DNA of 64,000 nucleotides from Chloroflexota bacterium (GTDB lineage Bacteria; Chloroflexota; UBA11872). Position numbers and translations under genes: made by a program. Below, one piece after another: positions 8,753-19,088 of the stretch. Under the pieces are notes generated by a model. The model was not told where the DNA came from. It was given only the letters and a program-made list of their open reading frames with translations, and ran no database searches. The stretch's first letter is position 1; every line of letters begins with the position of its first letter. The stretch covers positions 204,943 through 268,942 of the forward strand of contig JAJDZU010000006.1 in NCBI GenBank assembly GCA_022824495.1. The letters are read 5' to 3'.

Positions 8753-9096
8753 TAGCGTTTACTCAAAACTTACACGCTAGCTTTGACGCGGGTGGCTCTG
8801 CTTTGATGGCACCAGTCGGCTGGCGTCCAGGCATTCTGGAGCGTGTTGTCGCTGATTCCGCTTTCCGAGCCTTCCTGAATGGCTGCCTGGAGTTGGCGAG
8901 GATCGGCGGCGGCGACTTGTTGATGGGTTGTGAGATTCCGGCAGGCGGCGAGCTCGCTCCTGGGTTCGCCGTGCTTCCGCGCCACTGGTCGTTTGCTCTC
9001 GGCGATCAGTCATGGCGAACTCCTCCGCCGGCAGTCGGTGCCGGTGCGCGAAGAAACATCCGCCCGTAGAGAATGTGAGCAACGAGAGGGTCGTGG
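8753..9096. other. Spacer without recognisable gene
   Basis: Short open frames occur on both strands but none has a convincing start, ribosome-binding site or known domain. One minus-strand frame (8770-8985) contains DPRQLQAAIQEGSESGISD, faintly like a ParD/RHH antitoxin tail, and could be a decayed antitoxin. I do not call a gene. Confidence 0.5.
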
Positions 9097-9171
<75 letters not shown>

Positions 9172-9301
9172 CGCTATTGTAGCGAACCGGCGGGGGCCGG
9201 GCGGCATGACTTGTTGGCCGGTGGGGATCGGGCAGCCGGTCTGAACCGAGAAGACGCCGGGGGATCGGTTTCAGAACGGTCCCGATGACCGGTGAGCGTC
9301 G

Positions 9302-9608
9302 GACCGGTCGATAAGCCGCATTCTGTCGTGGGCGGCCATCTATCTTGGACCGGCGTTGCCGCCGGCCTCGTGCAGCCTACCTGGGACTGGGCGAGCAGCC
9401 TGGTGGCGTCCCGACTTGGCCTTGCTTCCGGTAGAGGTTAGCCGTTTCACTCCCGCGCCCCCGAGGGGGCATGGGCATCGTCACTGTGCCCCTGTTCCGG
9501 CCCTTGCCGGCGCGAACCGATTCGGGCGACGGGTGTTACCCGCTACCGCGCTCTGTGAAGTGCGGACTTTCCTCTCCGGCCGAAGCCGGAGCGGCCGCCT
9601 GACCGGCC
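9302..9608 (-). ncRNA. rnpB: RNase P RNA (M1 RNA)
   Basis: Read on the minus strand, the 5' part has the universal GAGGAAAGTCC block (CR I) and the 3' end has ACAGAATGCGGCTTATC (CR V, pairing in P4). The ends close as an eight-pair P1: GGCCGGTC (9608-9601) with GACCGGTC (9309-9302). About 307 nt, somewhat short for a bacterial A-type RNA. It is the catalytic RNA that removes tRNA 5' leaders. Confidence 0.92.
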
Positions 9609-9771
9609 CGACGCTCGCGTACATGGTCACACAGCTCGGGTCGTTGGGGAGATTGGTTGCCTGGAAGCCCCCACCTTCGTCTGGCGAAGGCGCCAGGATT
9701 CTCCTTCCCCCAGGAGAGGGGCGGAACCGGCAGCCGCTTGAGGCGATTGACCCCGCACACCCGTGCCTCGG

Positions 9772-9787
9772 GTTACGCAAAGGTCTC
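9772..9787. repeat. Single relic of the imuB-type inverted-repeat element end
   Basis: gttacgcaaaggtctc matches 15 of 16 bases of the right terminal repeat at 60642-60657. No matching left end is visible in the 400 bases upstream, so this copy is degenerate or truncated. Confidence 0.5.
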
Positions 9788-9981
9788 AGGAGCGGGATTG
9801 AGAGAGGGCGCACGAATAGATGCAAGCCCAGAGATACAAACATGGCGGTGTTGGCGTGGGGGCGCCTTAGCAGGGAAAGAGTGAGTGCGAGGTCGTGCCA
9901 TTCCGGTCGACTCGATGGGTTTGGGTCTGGCGCGGCTGCCGTTCGAAGAACGGCGATCCACGTGATCGCTCAACCTGGGTG

Positions 9982-10005
9982 ACCTCTCGGCCGAGGCCGA
10001 GAGGT
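9982..10005 (-). other. Hairpin just downstream of the 16S 3' end
   Basis: An 11-base inverted repeat (acctctcggcc / ggccgagaggt) separated by two bases, starting 10 bases after the 16S 3' terminus on the minus strand. It could be a transcript end or an rRNA processing structure. No T-run follows, so an intrinsic terminator is not clearly supported. Confidence 0.5.
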
Positions 10006-10014
10006 GTCATCCCT

Positions 10015-11540
<1,526 letters not shown>

Positions 11541-12427
11541 CTCAACACACGCCCTGGCGGGCGTGATACAGATCGCAATTACTTCAGGGCCCGGGTGTAC
11601 CGGAGCCCTGCAGCCACCGAGTCATCCTCGAATCACGTGAATTACTGTCGCGCCAAACACATTGGAATGACACGAGTACTCGCACTCACTCTTCCCCTGT
11701 TAAGGTGCCGTCGCGCCCGCACCCGGCCAGTAATGGCCGGTGCGCCACCGGGGCGGCTGATGAATCAAGCGCCGCCGAAATGCGCGGATGCCTTTTCAGG
11801 CAGTCGCCGATCTTAGCACGCCTGGCGGGGCTGTTCCAGGCATATCCCCGACGCGGCGGCGCGACCAGCCGCGTGTCGGCCAATAGAGCTCGTGTAGCAG
11901 CTGCAGGCGACTAGCGGAACGCCCCATGAGCCTGATTGACAGCTGAGAGCCCCATGCTCGAACGGAGGTAGTGCGAAACCAAGCCGAGCTAAGGTTCTCG
12001 GGGAGCACGGTGGACGGCACCCGCACGCGTTTGGGCGCCAAGGGTTGCTGGTGCACGTGCTGCGGCAAGGATGGCTGGTCGCGGCGACTGCGGAAACTCT
12101 GCGAGCCTTGCTTCAGACGGCTATCGGTGGCTCCGGCGCCATCGCCCCGAAGGGCCGACCCGCCTCATGGACGGCCTTATGCAATCTCGGTGCATCCGAT
12201 TCCTGCCCAAGCTTGGATGTTGCTCTGACGCGGCTGCCTGATTCGGCGTCATGGTCGGCCGTCAGGAGTCGCGAGCAGCCGCGGTTCGCTGTCGGCGCTA
12301 TTCCTGCGGTCGAATGGCTCTTCAGAGGGAGTGATCAGCAGCGGAAAACGCCTCTCGTGCTGTCAGACTCGTCGCACTTCAATACAGTGACCGCCGTCGG
12401 CGTCCACCGACACCCTTTTAGTAGCAG
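11541..12427. other. Long spacer upstream of 16S; no gene supported
   Basis: This should hold the rRNA promoter and leader on the minus strand. Two strong hairpins are visible: cacgccc/gggcgtg at 11548-11565 with a four-base loop, and cagggc...gccctg at 11585-11610. Short frames are present, for instance a Cys-rich one at 11971-12228, but none has a start signal or domain I can support. No tRNA was found. Confidence 0.55.
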
Positions 12428-12937
12428 CTACGTCTCACCCAGTTCGAGGTCCAGCCACAGCGCATTCAGGCCGTGTCCATGGCGAGCGGCTTCGTATCTT
12501 GGGGAGTCCGGCAGACTATCCACGCAGTGAGCAAGCTGTCGGTGGGCGTTCAGCGCCGACTCCAATAGGCCACGTAGCTCCCTGTCGGCGTCCAATTGCA
12601 TAGTCTTCAACAGATGCAAGACGACGTTGAGGCCTTCGCGCAACACAATGACGCGGGCTTCAGGCTCAGCATCGAATGCCGCCCTTACAGCGTCGAAGCG
12701 AGCTTGGGCAACTCGGTGCGCCTCGAATACCTCGGCACATCCGTCGCAGTAGCTGGGTTCCTCAAGTTCGGTACCGCCGCGAATTCTGGGAAGTGCTGCC
12801 TCTGACATCGAGAAGGGATCGCGGTCGCACGGCGGTCCGGTGCATACCCCGCTTCGAAGCGTGGCCTCCGAGCTATCGACGGCGGCACGTAGAGCTTCTG
12901 TGTAAGTCTCCAAGTCGAGGTGCCAGATGGTAGTCAC
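12428..12937 (-). CDS. Hypothetical protein with two Cys pairs
   Basis: 169 residues from GTG at 12937, which has an AAGGGGGAA ribosome-binding site about 8 bases upstream; the longer frame upstream of it is not credible. The N-terminal half has CTGPPC and YCDGC, possibly a zinc site; the C-terminal half is a long amphipathic helix region (EARVIVLREGLNVVLHLLKTMQLDADRELRGLL, shown in part). No family recognised. It is divergent from the HELSH gene at 13220. Confidence 0.6.
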   Translation of the reverse strand: MTTIWHLDLETYTEALRAAVDSSEATLRSGVCTGPPCDRDPFSMSEAALPRIRGGTELEEPSYCDGCAEVFEAHRVAQARFDAVRAAFDAEPEARVIVLREGLNVVLHLLKTMQLDADRELRGLLESALNAHRQLAHCVDSLPDSPRYEAARHGHGLNALWLDLELGET

Positions 12938-13050
12938 AGCTGGCGTTCCCCCTTTTCGCTGACCAACGCCAGCAACGTGATGAGGCCGGTCATGGTAACC
13001 GCGCCGTTGCGCGCCCCTCTTTGGACGGAAGACTTGCCCACAGCAGCCTG

Positions 13051-13083
13051 ACGGGTAGTGGGTCACTTTGACCCACTACCCGT
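13051..13083. repeat. 15-bp perfect inverted repeat between divergent genes
   Basis: acgggtagtgggtca / tgacccactacccgt with a three-base loop (ctt), in the divergent promoter region of the genes at 12937 and 13220. No T-run follows, so it is more likely an operator or element boundary than a terminator. A half copy sits at 14021-14040. Confidence 0.7.
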
Positions 13084-13219
13084 GCGCTACCCTCCTTGAA
13101 CCACACGGATCAGCACTGACCTCGCGGCCTCGGGTAGGTCGCTGGGCGCGATCCGTGTGGTAACAGGTCAGTTGCCAGCGGTTCATTCGGGGTCGCGTTG
13201 CGGCCGGGGAGTTCCCGCC

Positions 13220-14020
13220 ATGCGTACCCGACACTTCCTGGCTACGGGCATTGTCTTTGTGGTCCTTCTGGCCGCTCCGACCACGGCCGTCGCCCAATGG
13301 CCGACAACCTGCGTCGAGGCCAACGACGCTTTCGAGTTCGCTGCGGGCCGTCTCCAGAACGTCGGAATCTACCCGCGGGTCCATGGAGCTGGCGCCGAAG
13401 CCGCGTGCCGAAGCGATCATGGAGACAACCTCCGAGCTTCCTTCGGATGGGCGTTTGGCGTGACAGTCGATCCAAGACCTGTCACACCAATTCCAGTTCC
13501 AGAAGAGCCTCGGATCGACGTTCGGTTGCAGCCGGCCTGGGATCTTCTTGTCACGGCGGTTCCGTTCATGACGGAAAGTGAACGAGGCTCAACGGTCAAG
13601 GTCCGGGTCGGACAGGACCCAGATCCACTGGTGTCCGGTCGCTACATCGTTGACGAGCACACGATCATGATCGTCGAGTGGATGCTGGCTGAGCGAACCT
13701 CGGCCATTGCCAGCACCATGACGCACGAGCTCTCTCACGCAATGTCGACTCTGGACTGGAGCGCCAGCTACGAGAACTGCCTAGAAGAAGAGGTTTGGGC
13801 CGAAATCAGGGCAGCCGGTACATGGCTGCTTCTCGAAGGCCCGGAGCTCACCGGTCTGCCGTTTGGCACACGAACGGAAGAGAATCTGTTCGATCTCAGC
13901 TGGCGAGTCACTGAGGATTACTTCGCAGGGGCCAGGGCCGATGGGAGCCCATGGGACTGGACTCTCATGACAGATCGAATCGTTGATCACTACGGCGATC
14001 ACTGCTCCCAGTACGGCTAA
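13220..14020 (+). CDS. Secreted protein with an HExxH zinc-peptidase-like motif
   Basis: 266 residues. ATG at 13220 follows GGGGAG; the N-terminus is a Sec signal peptide (FLATGIVFVVLLAAPTTAVAQ, cleaved near AVA-Q). The centre carries THELSHAMS (HELSH at 169-173) inside a helix after a DEHTIMI strand, with an ENCLEEEVWAE helix 16 residues later that could give a third metal ligand. This is the layout of gluzincin-type metallopeptidases, but I cannot name the family. Four Cys suggest disulfides. Shorter than most such peptidases; activity is inferred. Confidence 0.72.
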   Translation: MRTRHFLATGIVFVVLLAAPTTAVAQWPTTCVEANDAFEFAAGRLQNVGIYPRVHGAGAEAACRSDHGDNLRASFGWAFGVTVDPRPVTPIPVPEEPRIDVRLQPAWDLLVTAVPFMTESERGSTVKVRVGQDPDPLVSGRYIVDEHTIMIVEWMLAERTSAIASTMTHELSHAMSTLDWSASYENCLEEEVWAEIRAAGTWLLLEGPELTGLPFGTRTEENLFDLSWRVTEDYFAGARADGSPWDWTLMTDRIVDHYGDHCSQYG

Positions 14021-14040
14021 GGTCAGAGTGACCCACTACC
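14021..14040. repeat. Half copy of the 13051 palindrome
   Basis: ggtca-gag-tgacc followed by cactacc begins directly after the stop codon of the HELSH gene. It matches the core (ggtca-ctt-tgacc-cactacc) of the palindrome at 13051-13083, so the gene lies between two copies in inverted partial relation. Confidence 0.6.
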
Positions 14041-14112
14041 GCCTGACGGAATGTCCATAGCTGAGAAGACCAAGGTGCTAGGCTGGGCGGACACCAAGTT
14101 TGACGTGACACA

Positions 14113-14220
14113 CCTCGCATCAAGATTGGTGGAGGGAGTCGGCCCAACGAAGCCGGGCAACCTTCGAGCGAACGCTCGAGAGGGTGCCAATTCCGGTAGC
14201 GGAAGCTGCGAGATGCGAGG
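14113..14220 (+). promoter_or_regulatory. SAM-I riboswitch (S box)
   Basis: All conserved S-box blocks are present in order: P1 cctcgcatc (14113-14121) pairing with gatgcgagg (14212-14220), the AAGA of the kink-turn side, ggtggagggagtcggccc, gaagccgggcaacc, and ggtgccaattcc before P4. S boxes bind S-adenosylmethionine and switch off sulfur-amino-acid genes when SAM is high. It lies 206 bases upstream of the threonine-synthase-like gene on the same strand. Confidence 0.95.
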
Positions 14221-14426
14221 GTCACCGGCGCGAGGCAGCGCCCCGGGCGGGGCGCGGAGCGCCAAGGGGTTTGCGACGGAGTGAGAGGCAAACTCTCCCA
14301 AGCTGTTCGGCGGCCGATGGCGATGGCCGAGCCCGCGCGTGACGCGGGCGAGCCGGGTTACCCGGCGATTCGGGTATTCGCCATCCGCTGACATCTTCGT
14401 CGGCGCCTCTGCCAAGGATCATTCGC
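14221..14426 (+). promoter_or_regulatory. Leader and putative expression platform of the S box
   Basis: The 206-base leader between the aptamer and the start codon contains several GC-rich hairpins: gcgcccc/ggggcgc (14238-14255), gcccgcg/cgcgggc (14331-14349) and gccggg/cccggc (14352-14366). None is followed by a T-run, so the switching mechanism cannot be read from sequence. AAGGATC 7 bases before the ATG is the ribosome-binding site. Confidence 0.5.
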
Positions 14427-15674
14427 ATGTCCACGACTCAGACGCTCCGCTGTCGCGAGTGCGGTCGCGCCTACCCACTGCAGGCCACGCACATCTGCGA
14501 GTTTGATTTCGGACCGCTGGAAGCGCAGTTCGACTACGCGGCCATCCGCAAGACCATCTCGCGCGACGCCATCGCCAGCCGGCCGCCCACCCTCTGGCGC
14601 TACCACGAGTTGCTGCCGGTGGAGGGTGGTTGGGACGAGACCTGGCCGGTCGGGTTCACGCCGCTGCAGCGCGCGGACAACCTGGGCGAGCGGTTAGGCC
14701 TGACCAACCTGCACATCAAGAACGACACCGTGAACCCCACCTATTCCTTTAAGGACCGGGTGGTGGCGGTGGCGATCACCAAGGCCCGCGAATTCGGGTT
14801 CGAGACCTTCGCCTGCGCGTCCACCGGCAACCTGGCCGGGGCGGTGTCGGCCGCCGGGGCGCGTCACGGCATGCCCACCTACGTATTCATGCCCGCCGAC
14901 CTTGAAGTGGGCAAGATCCGCGGGGCGGCGGTGTATGGCGCGGGCATCGTGGCGGTGGAAGGCACCTACGACGAACTGAACCGGCTGTGCAGCGAAATCG
15001 CCGACCTCTACAACTGGGCCTTCTGCAACATCAACATCCGGCCCTACTACGCCGAGGGATCCAAGACGCTGGCCTTCGAGTCGGTGGAACAGCTGGGCTG
15101 GGTGGCGCCGGATCACATCGTGGCGCCGATCGCCTCCGGCTCGTTGTACACGAAGATGGGCAAGGCGATGAAGGAATTGGTGGATGTGGGGCTGCTGGAC
15201 AGCCAATCCACCCGCATCCACGGCGCCCAGGCGGACGGCTGCGCGCCGGTGGCCGAGGCCTTCGCGCGCGGACAGACCACGTACCGACCGGTTCGCCAGC
15301 CCGATACCGTGGCGAAGTCGTTGGCCATCGGCAACCCGGCCGACGGGTTCTACTCGCTGAAGCTGGCGCAGGAAGTGGATGGCGTGATTGAAGCCGTGAC
15401 CGACGACGAGATCGTGGACGCCATGCGCCTGCTGGCTTCCACGGAAGGCATTTTTGCCGAGACGGCCGGCGGCGTGACAATTGCGGTGTTGGCCAAGCTT
15501 GCCGAACGCGGCGTAATCGCTCGGGACGACCTGACGGTGGCGCTGGTGACCGGCAACGGACTCAAGACGCAGGAGGCTATCGACGGCCGAGTGGACGCCC
15601 GCTATGACATCCGACCGAGCATCACATCGTTTGAGCAGACGCTGGCCGACCGCGGCGTGCTGACGCCAGCCTAG
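14427..15674 (+). CDS. Threonine-synthase-like PLP enzyme; possibly a carrier-dependent homocysteine or cysteine synthase
   Basis: 415 residues, fold-type II PLP family. An N-terminal CRECG ribbon-like motif (C9, C12) and FGPLE precede the PLP Lys109 in YSFKDR; the phosphate-binding loop is STGNLAG; the C-terminus has ATGNGLKT-like VTGNGLKT. By homology it is threonine synthase (O-phosphohomoserine to threonine). Two context signals argue otherwise: a SAM-I riboswitch upstream and a CysO-like sulfur carrier 20 bases downstream. I infer it may use O-phosphohomoserine (or O-phosphoserine) with sulfur from the carrier to make homocysteine (or cysteine). Ordinary threonine synthase remains the default alternative. 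Confidence 0.88.
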   Translation: MSTTQTLRCRECGRAYPLQATHICEFDFGPLEAQFDYAAIRKTISRDAIASRPPTLWRYHELLPVEGGWDETWPVGFTPLQRADNLGERLGLTNLHIKNDTVNPTYSFKDRVVAVAITKAREFGFETFACASTGNLAGAVSAAGARHGMPTYVFMPADLEVGKIRGAAVYGAGIVAVEGTYDELNRLCSEIADLYNWAFCNINIRPYYAEGSKTLAFESVEQLGWVAPDHIVAPIASGSLYTKMGKAMKELVDVGLLDSQSTRIHGAQADGCAPVAEAFARGQTTYRPVRQPDTVAKSLAIGNPADGFYSLKLAQEVDGVIEAVTDDEIVDAMRLLASTEGIFAETAGGVTIAVLAKLAERGVIARDDLTVALVTGNGLKTQEAIDGRVDARYDIRPSITSFEQTLADRGVLTPA

Positions 15675-15694
15675 ATCGCGCAGGAGACGTACTC

Positions 15695-15967
15695 ATGCCC
15701 CGTGTCCGAATCCCTACCCCGCTCCGCAACCTGACGGACGGCAAGAACAGCGTGGACATCGACGCCACGAACGTCGGCGACCTAGTGGAGAAGCTGAACG
15801 CCGCTCACCCCGGATTCTCCGAACGGATCCTGGATGAGGACGGCGAACTGCGCCGCTTCGTCAATATCTACGTGGACGGCGAGGACATCCGCTACCGCGA
15901 GGGCTTTGACACGGAGGTCGGCCCAAGCGACGAGGTGTCCATCGTCCCGTCGGTGGCGGGCGGCTAG
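15695..15967 (+). CDS. CysO/MoaD-like sulfur carrier protein
   Basis: 90 residues, beta-grasp fold ending in a free Gly-Gly (SVAGG), the C-terminus that is adenylated and turned into a thiocarboxylate. The body, GELRRFVNIYVDGEDIRYREG and DEVSIVPSVAGG, resembles mycobacterial CysO more than molybdopterin MoaD. GGAGA lies 9 bases before the ATG. It forms an operon with the riboswitch-controlled PLP enzyme; no E1-like activating enzyme or Mec-type peptidase is in the window. Confidence 0.9.
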   Translation: MPRVRIPTPLRNLTDGKNSVDIDATNVGDLVEKLNAAHPGFSERILDEDGELRRFVNIYVDGEDIRYREGFDTEVGPSDEVSIVPSVAGG

Positions 15968-16066
15968 TCCGAACCAGCCGCACTCGCTGGCGCGGCGCCT
16001 CGATCCCCGGAGCTTTGGCTCCGGGACGGGGACAGGTGCGCAGTCGGCCGCCGAAGTCCTCGACGA

Positions 16067-17179
16067 TTACTGGCCGCCGATGGTGTCGTAGACGGCGTCG
16101 GCCTTGTCCAGCTCGCTGGGCTGGAACTCAATCCCGAGGCTGCGCGCACGCGCCAGGTTGAAGTTCGTGTCGGTCTGTTTCGGATCGACGATGGGCGTGG
16201 TGCCGGGGTCGGCTCCATTGAGAATGTCCGCGCCCAGCGCGCCGACGTGGGCCCCGGTTTTGAGCCCCGAGTTGCCCACCGCGACCAGAATGCCGTCGCG
16301 TGCCCAGTCGGCCACGAGGCCAAGCTCGGGCAGGTTGTTCTCGGCCACCATCCACTCGATCACGTCGGCTGGAGGGACGATGGCGCCGCTTGCATCGCGG
16401 AGCTGGTGGAAATTCACGACGGCGATGAGGTCGGCCTTGTTCTGGTAGTCGACGACGGTGCGTTTCCACTCCTCGAACGTTTCCAACAGTAGAAAATCAA
16501 GGACCTCGAACGGCCTGGCTTCGGCTGCCTGATTGACGCGCTGGAAGGCGGTACGAACGGCCGCGGCGCCCGGGCCGGCATCGGCGAGGATGACGACCCT
16601 GGTCACATCGGGGAATAGCCGCTCAGCGGTTGCGAAGGCCTCGGTGTGCGGAATGCGCTCCAAGGCCCCGGTAATCGTCCCGCCAGGCTTGTCGAGACTG
16701 TTGATGGGGGCGTAGATCGTCGGGTCGATATTGACGCCGGCGAACACGGTGGGGAGCGGAGCGTCGGGACTCTCCTGGGTGTACCTGACAGCCACGTGCT
16801 CGAGCGCGACATCGTCCGTGACAAACAGGAGGTCGGGCTCGAAGGCTCGCAGGGCCTCGAGGGCCTCGGCGGCCCGCTGGTCGATCTGTTGCGGGCTTGT
16901 GAAGTTGATCCGCGTGTCCATTTCGAAGGTCTGCAACTGGTAGTTGCGATCCCTGGTCAGACCTTCCTGGGCCAGGCCCTGGATGATTCCCTGGTGGAGT
17001 TCCCTGGTCCATGAGAACTCGTCGCTGTACGAGTGCACGACAAAGATGCGATGCGGCTCGCCGGCGGAGGCATCGGTGGGCGCGGAGGTGGACGAGCCGC
17101 AGGCCGCGGCGACGGCCAGAGACACCAGGAGTAAAGCCAGCCCCAATGCGAACCGGGGGATGAAACGCCGATCAGCCAT
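16067..17179 (-). CDS. ABC transporter substrate-binding lipoprotein (ABC_sub_bind family)
   Basis: 370 residues from ATG 17179 (TTG 17194 is an alternative). Signal peptide ALGLALLLVSLAVAAAC with a lipobox Cys, a Thr/Ser/Ala linker, then a periplasmic-binding fold: RIFVVHSYSDEFSWTREL, PDLLFVTDDVALEHVAV, PTVFAGVNIDPTIYAP, VVILADAGPGAAAVRT, and GILVAVGNSGLKTGAHVGALGADIL. This matches the ABC_sub_bind (PF04392-type) family. No permease or ATPase gene lies beside it, so the transported or sensed ligand is unknown. Confidence 0.85.
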   Translation of the reverse strand: MADRRFIPRFALGLALLLVSLAVAAACGSSTSAPTDASAGEPHRIFVVHSYSDEFSWTRELHQGIIQGLAQEGLTRDRNYQLQTFEMDTRINFTSPQQIDQRAAEALEALRAFEPDLLFVTDDVALEHVAVRYTQESPDAPLPTVFAGVNIDPTIYAPINSLDKPGGTITGALERIPHTEAFATAERLFPDVTRVVILADAGPGAAAVRTAFQRVNQAAEARPFEVLDFLLLETFEEWKRTVVDYQNKADLIAVVNFHQLRDASGAIVPPADVIEWMVAENNLPELGLVADWARDGILVAVGNSGLKTGAHVGALGADILNGADPGTTPIVDPKQTDTNFNLARARSLGIEFQPSELDKADAVYDTIGGQ

Positions 17180-17257
17180 GACACTCACGTGCAATAGCCC
17201 TCACAGTCATTGGTAGGCGCGGCGCCTGGGTCTGTCCAGCCTCCACCCGTCGCCCGC

Positions 17258-17668
17258 TCAGGCGTCGGGGGGCAGGGGTTTGCGGTTGTCGAAGCCTTCG
17301 TCGCGGCCGTGCCAGTAGTCGATCGAGTCTTCGCCGAGACGCCAGCAGAGGAACACCTCGTCGCCGTCGAGTTCCGACGGAAAGTCGATCAGCCCGGTGG
17401 AGGGGTCGCGCAGCACGATGTTGCGCGAGCGCAACCAGGCGACCAGCGGCTGCACGTCCCAGAGGGCGGCGACGAGCGCCTGGTGGGCGAGGCTGACTTC
17501 GACGGGGGTGCGGCGGCTGGAGGTCTGGGCGACCTCGAACGCCTGCCGCTCGGAACCGGCCTCCATCCAGACCTGCTGCAGGCTGCCGACGATGCGGCGG
17601 ACCTCGGGCAGGAGTTCGGTGGCTTCCTCCAGCGTGTAGGTCAGGCCCTCCTCGTCGTGCTCGTCCAT
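17258..17668 (-). CDS. DUF2203 family protein
   Basis: 136 residues from the ATG at 17668. YTLEEATELLPEVRRIVGSL at the N-terminus and the C-terminal FPSELDGDEVFLCWRLGEDSIDYWHGRDEGFDNRKPL are the hallmarks of DUF2203, a short family of unknown function common in Chloroflexota, Actinomycetota and Deinococcota. It lies downstream of folC on the same strand. Confidence 0.88.
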   Translation of the reverse strand: MDEHDEEGLTYTLEEATELLPEVRRIVGSLQQVWMEAGSERQAFEVAQTSSRRTPVEVSLAHQALVAALWDVQPLVAWLRSRNIVLRDPSTGLIDFPSELDGDEVFLCWRLGEDSIDYWHGRDEGFDNRKPLPPDA

Positions 17669-17684
17669 AGGTCGCGGCCTCGCC

Positions 17685-19088
17685 TCAGGTCTGTAGGTAA
17701 GTATCGGCCAGCGCGGCGCGTCCGTGCGGCCCGCTAGCGCCAATCGACGGCCACATGGTGCGTTCTCGCACGACCTGCAGGGTGGGGAACCAGGCGGCGC
17801 GGAGGTTGCCGGCCAGGTAGACCGAGCCGCCGGAGACAACGGAGCCGTGGTTGCCGGCGAACGCGAGCGCGGCCTGGAGGGCATCGTGCGGGTCGGAGGC
17901 CTGGGCGATTGGGGGCTGTCCTAGCTTGTCGCCCGCCTCGGCAAGCTGGCCCACGGGGAGCGCGGGCTTGCGGTAGACCCGCGGCTCGGTGGCCACCCAG
18001 ACGTCGAGGTGAGGCAGCAACCGCGGCAGCACTTCCGCGGCGGCGCGGTAGCCGACCATGCCGATAAGGCCGACACGCGGTCGGGGCAAGCCCCCGACGT
18101 CGATCACCTGTCCCAGGGCGCGGGCCTTGTCGCGGTTGTGGGCGCCGTCCAGGTAGACGGCGGTTCGGCCGGGCATGCGTTCGAAGCGGCCGGCGAGGCG
18201 GCCACGGGCAACCGCCTGCCTGACCTCGGGCGAGAGGGTAGGGCCCGAAGCGCTCAGAACTTCAAGGGCGGCCTCGGCGAGGCGGGTGTTGCGGGAACGG
18301 AAGTCGGCGCCGTCCAGCGGAACCTCGACCAGCGGTTGGCCGATGGCGGCAGCGGCTTGGCGCACCGGCGGCTGGGCCTCGGGTGGGAGCGGGCCGCACA
18401 TTGCAATTGCATCGGGCTTGAAGATGCCGGCCTTGTGCCAGGCCACGGTTTCGAGCGTGCCGCCGAGGCTCTTGAGATGGTCGCGGCCCACGCTGGTAAT
18501 CAGCGCCAGGTCGGGGTTGATGACGTTAGACAGGTCGAAGCGTCCGCCGGCGCCAACTTCCATGACGGCGATGTCGACCCGGGCGCGGGCGAAGTACTCC
18601 AACGTGAGGGCCACCCAGACCATGCCGTAGGTGGGCTGGCCGTCGGGATCGGTGGCGGCGAATCGGTCGACATACGGGCGGATCCAGTCGACCAGGTCGA
18701 CTAGGTCCGAGGGCCGGGCCAGTTGGCCGTCGCAGACGAACTTTTCCAGGGCGGTCTGCAGGTAGGGCGTGCAGTGCAGGCCGGTGCGCAGACCGGAGGC
18801 GGACAGACCGGCCGCCAGCTTGGCGGCGACGGAGCCTTTGCCGGACGTGCCGCCGACGTGGACGCAGCGGAGACCGTCCTGCGGGTTGCCGAGGCTGTCG
18901 AGGAAGCGACGGAAGCGGGCCAGGCGGCGTTCACCGGCCTGGATGGACTGCTCGAGCGTGCGCTGGATCGTCGGGCCGGCGGCGCCCTGGATCAGGCCGT
19001 TGACGTAGCCGACGGCGGCGTGGCCGGCGGCGATCTCGTCATCGGTGACCGGCGCGTCGCCGGGGGCCAGGACCGGAGTTTCAGGCAC
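17685..19088 (-). CDS. folC: Folylpolyglutamate synthase / dihydrofolate synthase
   Basis: 467 residues. P-loop VHVGGTSGKGSVA, then YFARARVDIAVMEVGAGGRFDLSNVI, and VYLDGAHNRDKARALG with the His-Asn pair of Mur-ligase-like enzymes. FolC adds glutamate to dihydropteroate or folates using ATP. A GTG start at 19088 overlaps the stop of the upstream gene (gtgcctga); the longer frame upstream is a shadow. About 40 residues precede the usual FolC start (roughly 'YVNGLIQ'). Confidence 0.92.
   Translation of the reverse strand: MPETPVLAPGDAPVTDDEIAAGHAAVGYVNGLIQGAAGPTIQRTLEQSIQAGERRLARFRRFLDSLGNPQDGLRCVHVGGTSGKGSVAAKLAAGLSASGLRTGLHCTPYLQTALEKFVCDGQLARPSDLVDLVDWIRPYVDRFAATDPDGQPTYGMVWVALTLEYFARARVDIAVMEVGAGGRFDLSNVINPDLALITSVGRDHLKSLGGTLETVAWHKAGIFKPDAIAMCGPLPPEAQPPVRQAAAAIGQPLVEVPLDGADFRSRNTRLAEAALEVLSASGPTLSPEVRQAVARGRLAGRFERMPGRTAVYLDGAHNRDKARALGQVIDVGGLPRPRVGLIGMVGYRAAAEVLPRLLPHLDVWVATEPRVYRKPALPVGQLAEAGDKLGQPPIAQASDPHDALQAALAFAGNHGSVVSGGSVYLAGNLRAAWFPTLQVVRERTMWPSIGASGPHGRAALADTYLQT

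Larger units (their letters stand above)
9609..10014. other. Spacer between 16S and rnpB with a decayed repeat element
   Basis: No gene. It contains at 9665-9735 a GC-rich stem-like segment with ctccttcccccaggagaggg and at 9772-9787 gttacgcaaaggtctc, which differs by one base from the terminal repeat of the element found in imuB. Next to the 16S 3' end there is a hairpin (9982-10005). No 23S, 5S or tRNA is present in this spacer. Confidence 0.6.

Noticed and set aside
11971..12228. Cys-rich 85-residue frame (GCWCTCCGKDGW...LCEPC)
   Set aside because: Looks zinc-finger-like, but no ribosome-binding site and no conserved context; left as spacer.
13051..13083. Intrinsic terminator
   Set aside because: Strong hairpin but no T-run and it lies between divergent starts, not after a gene.
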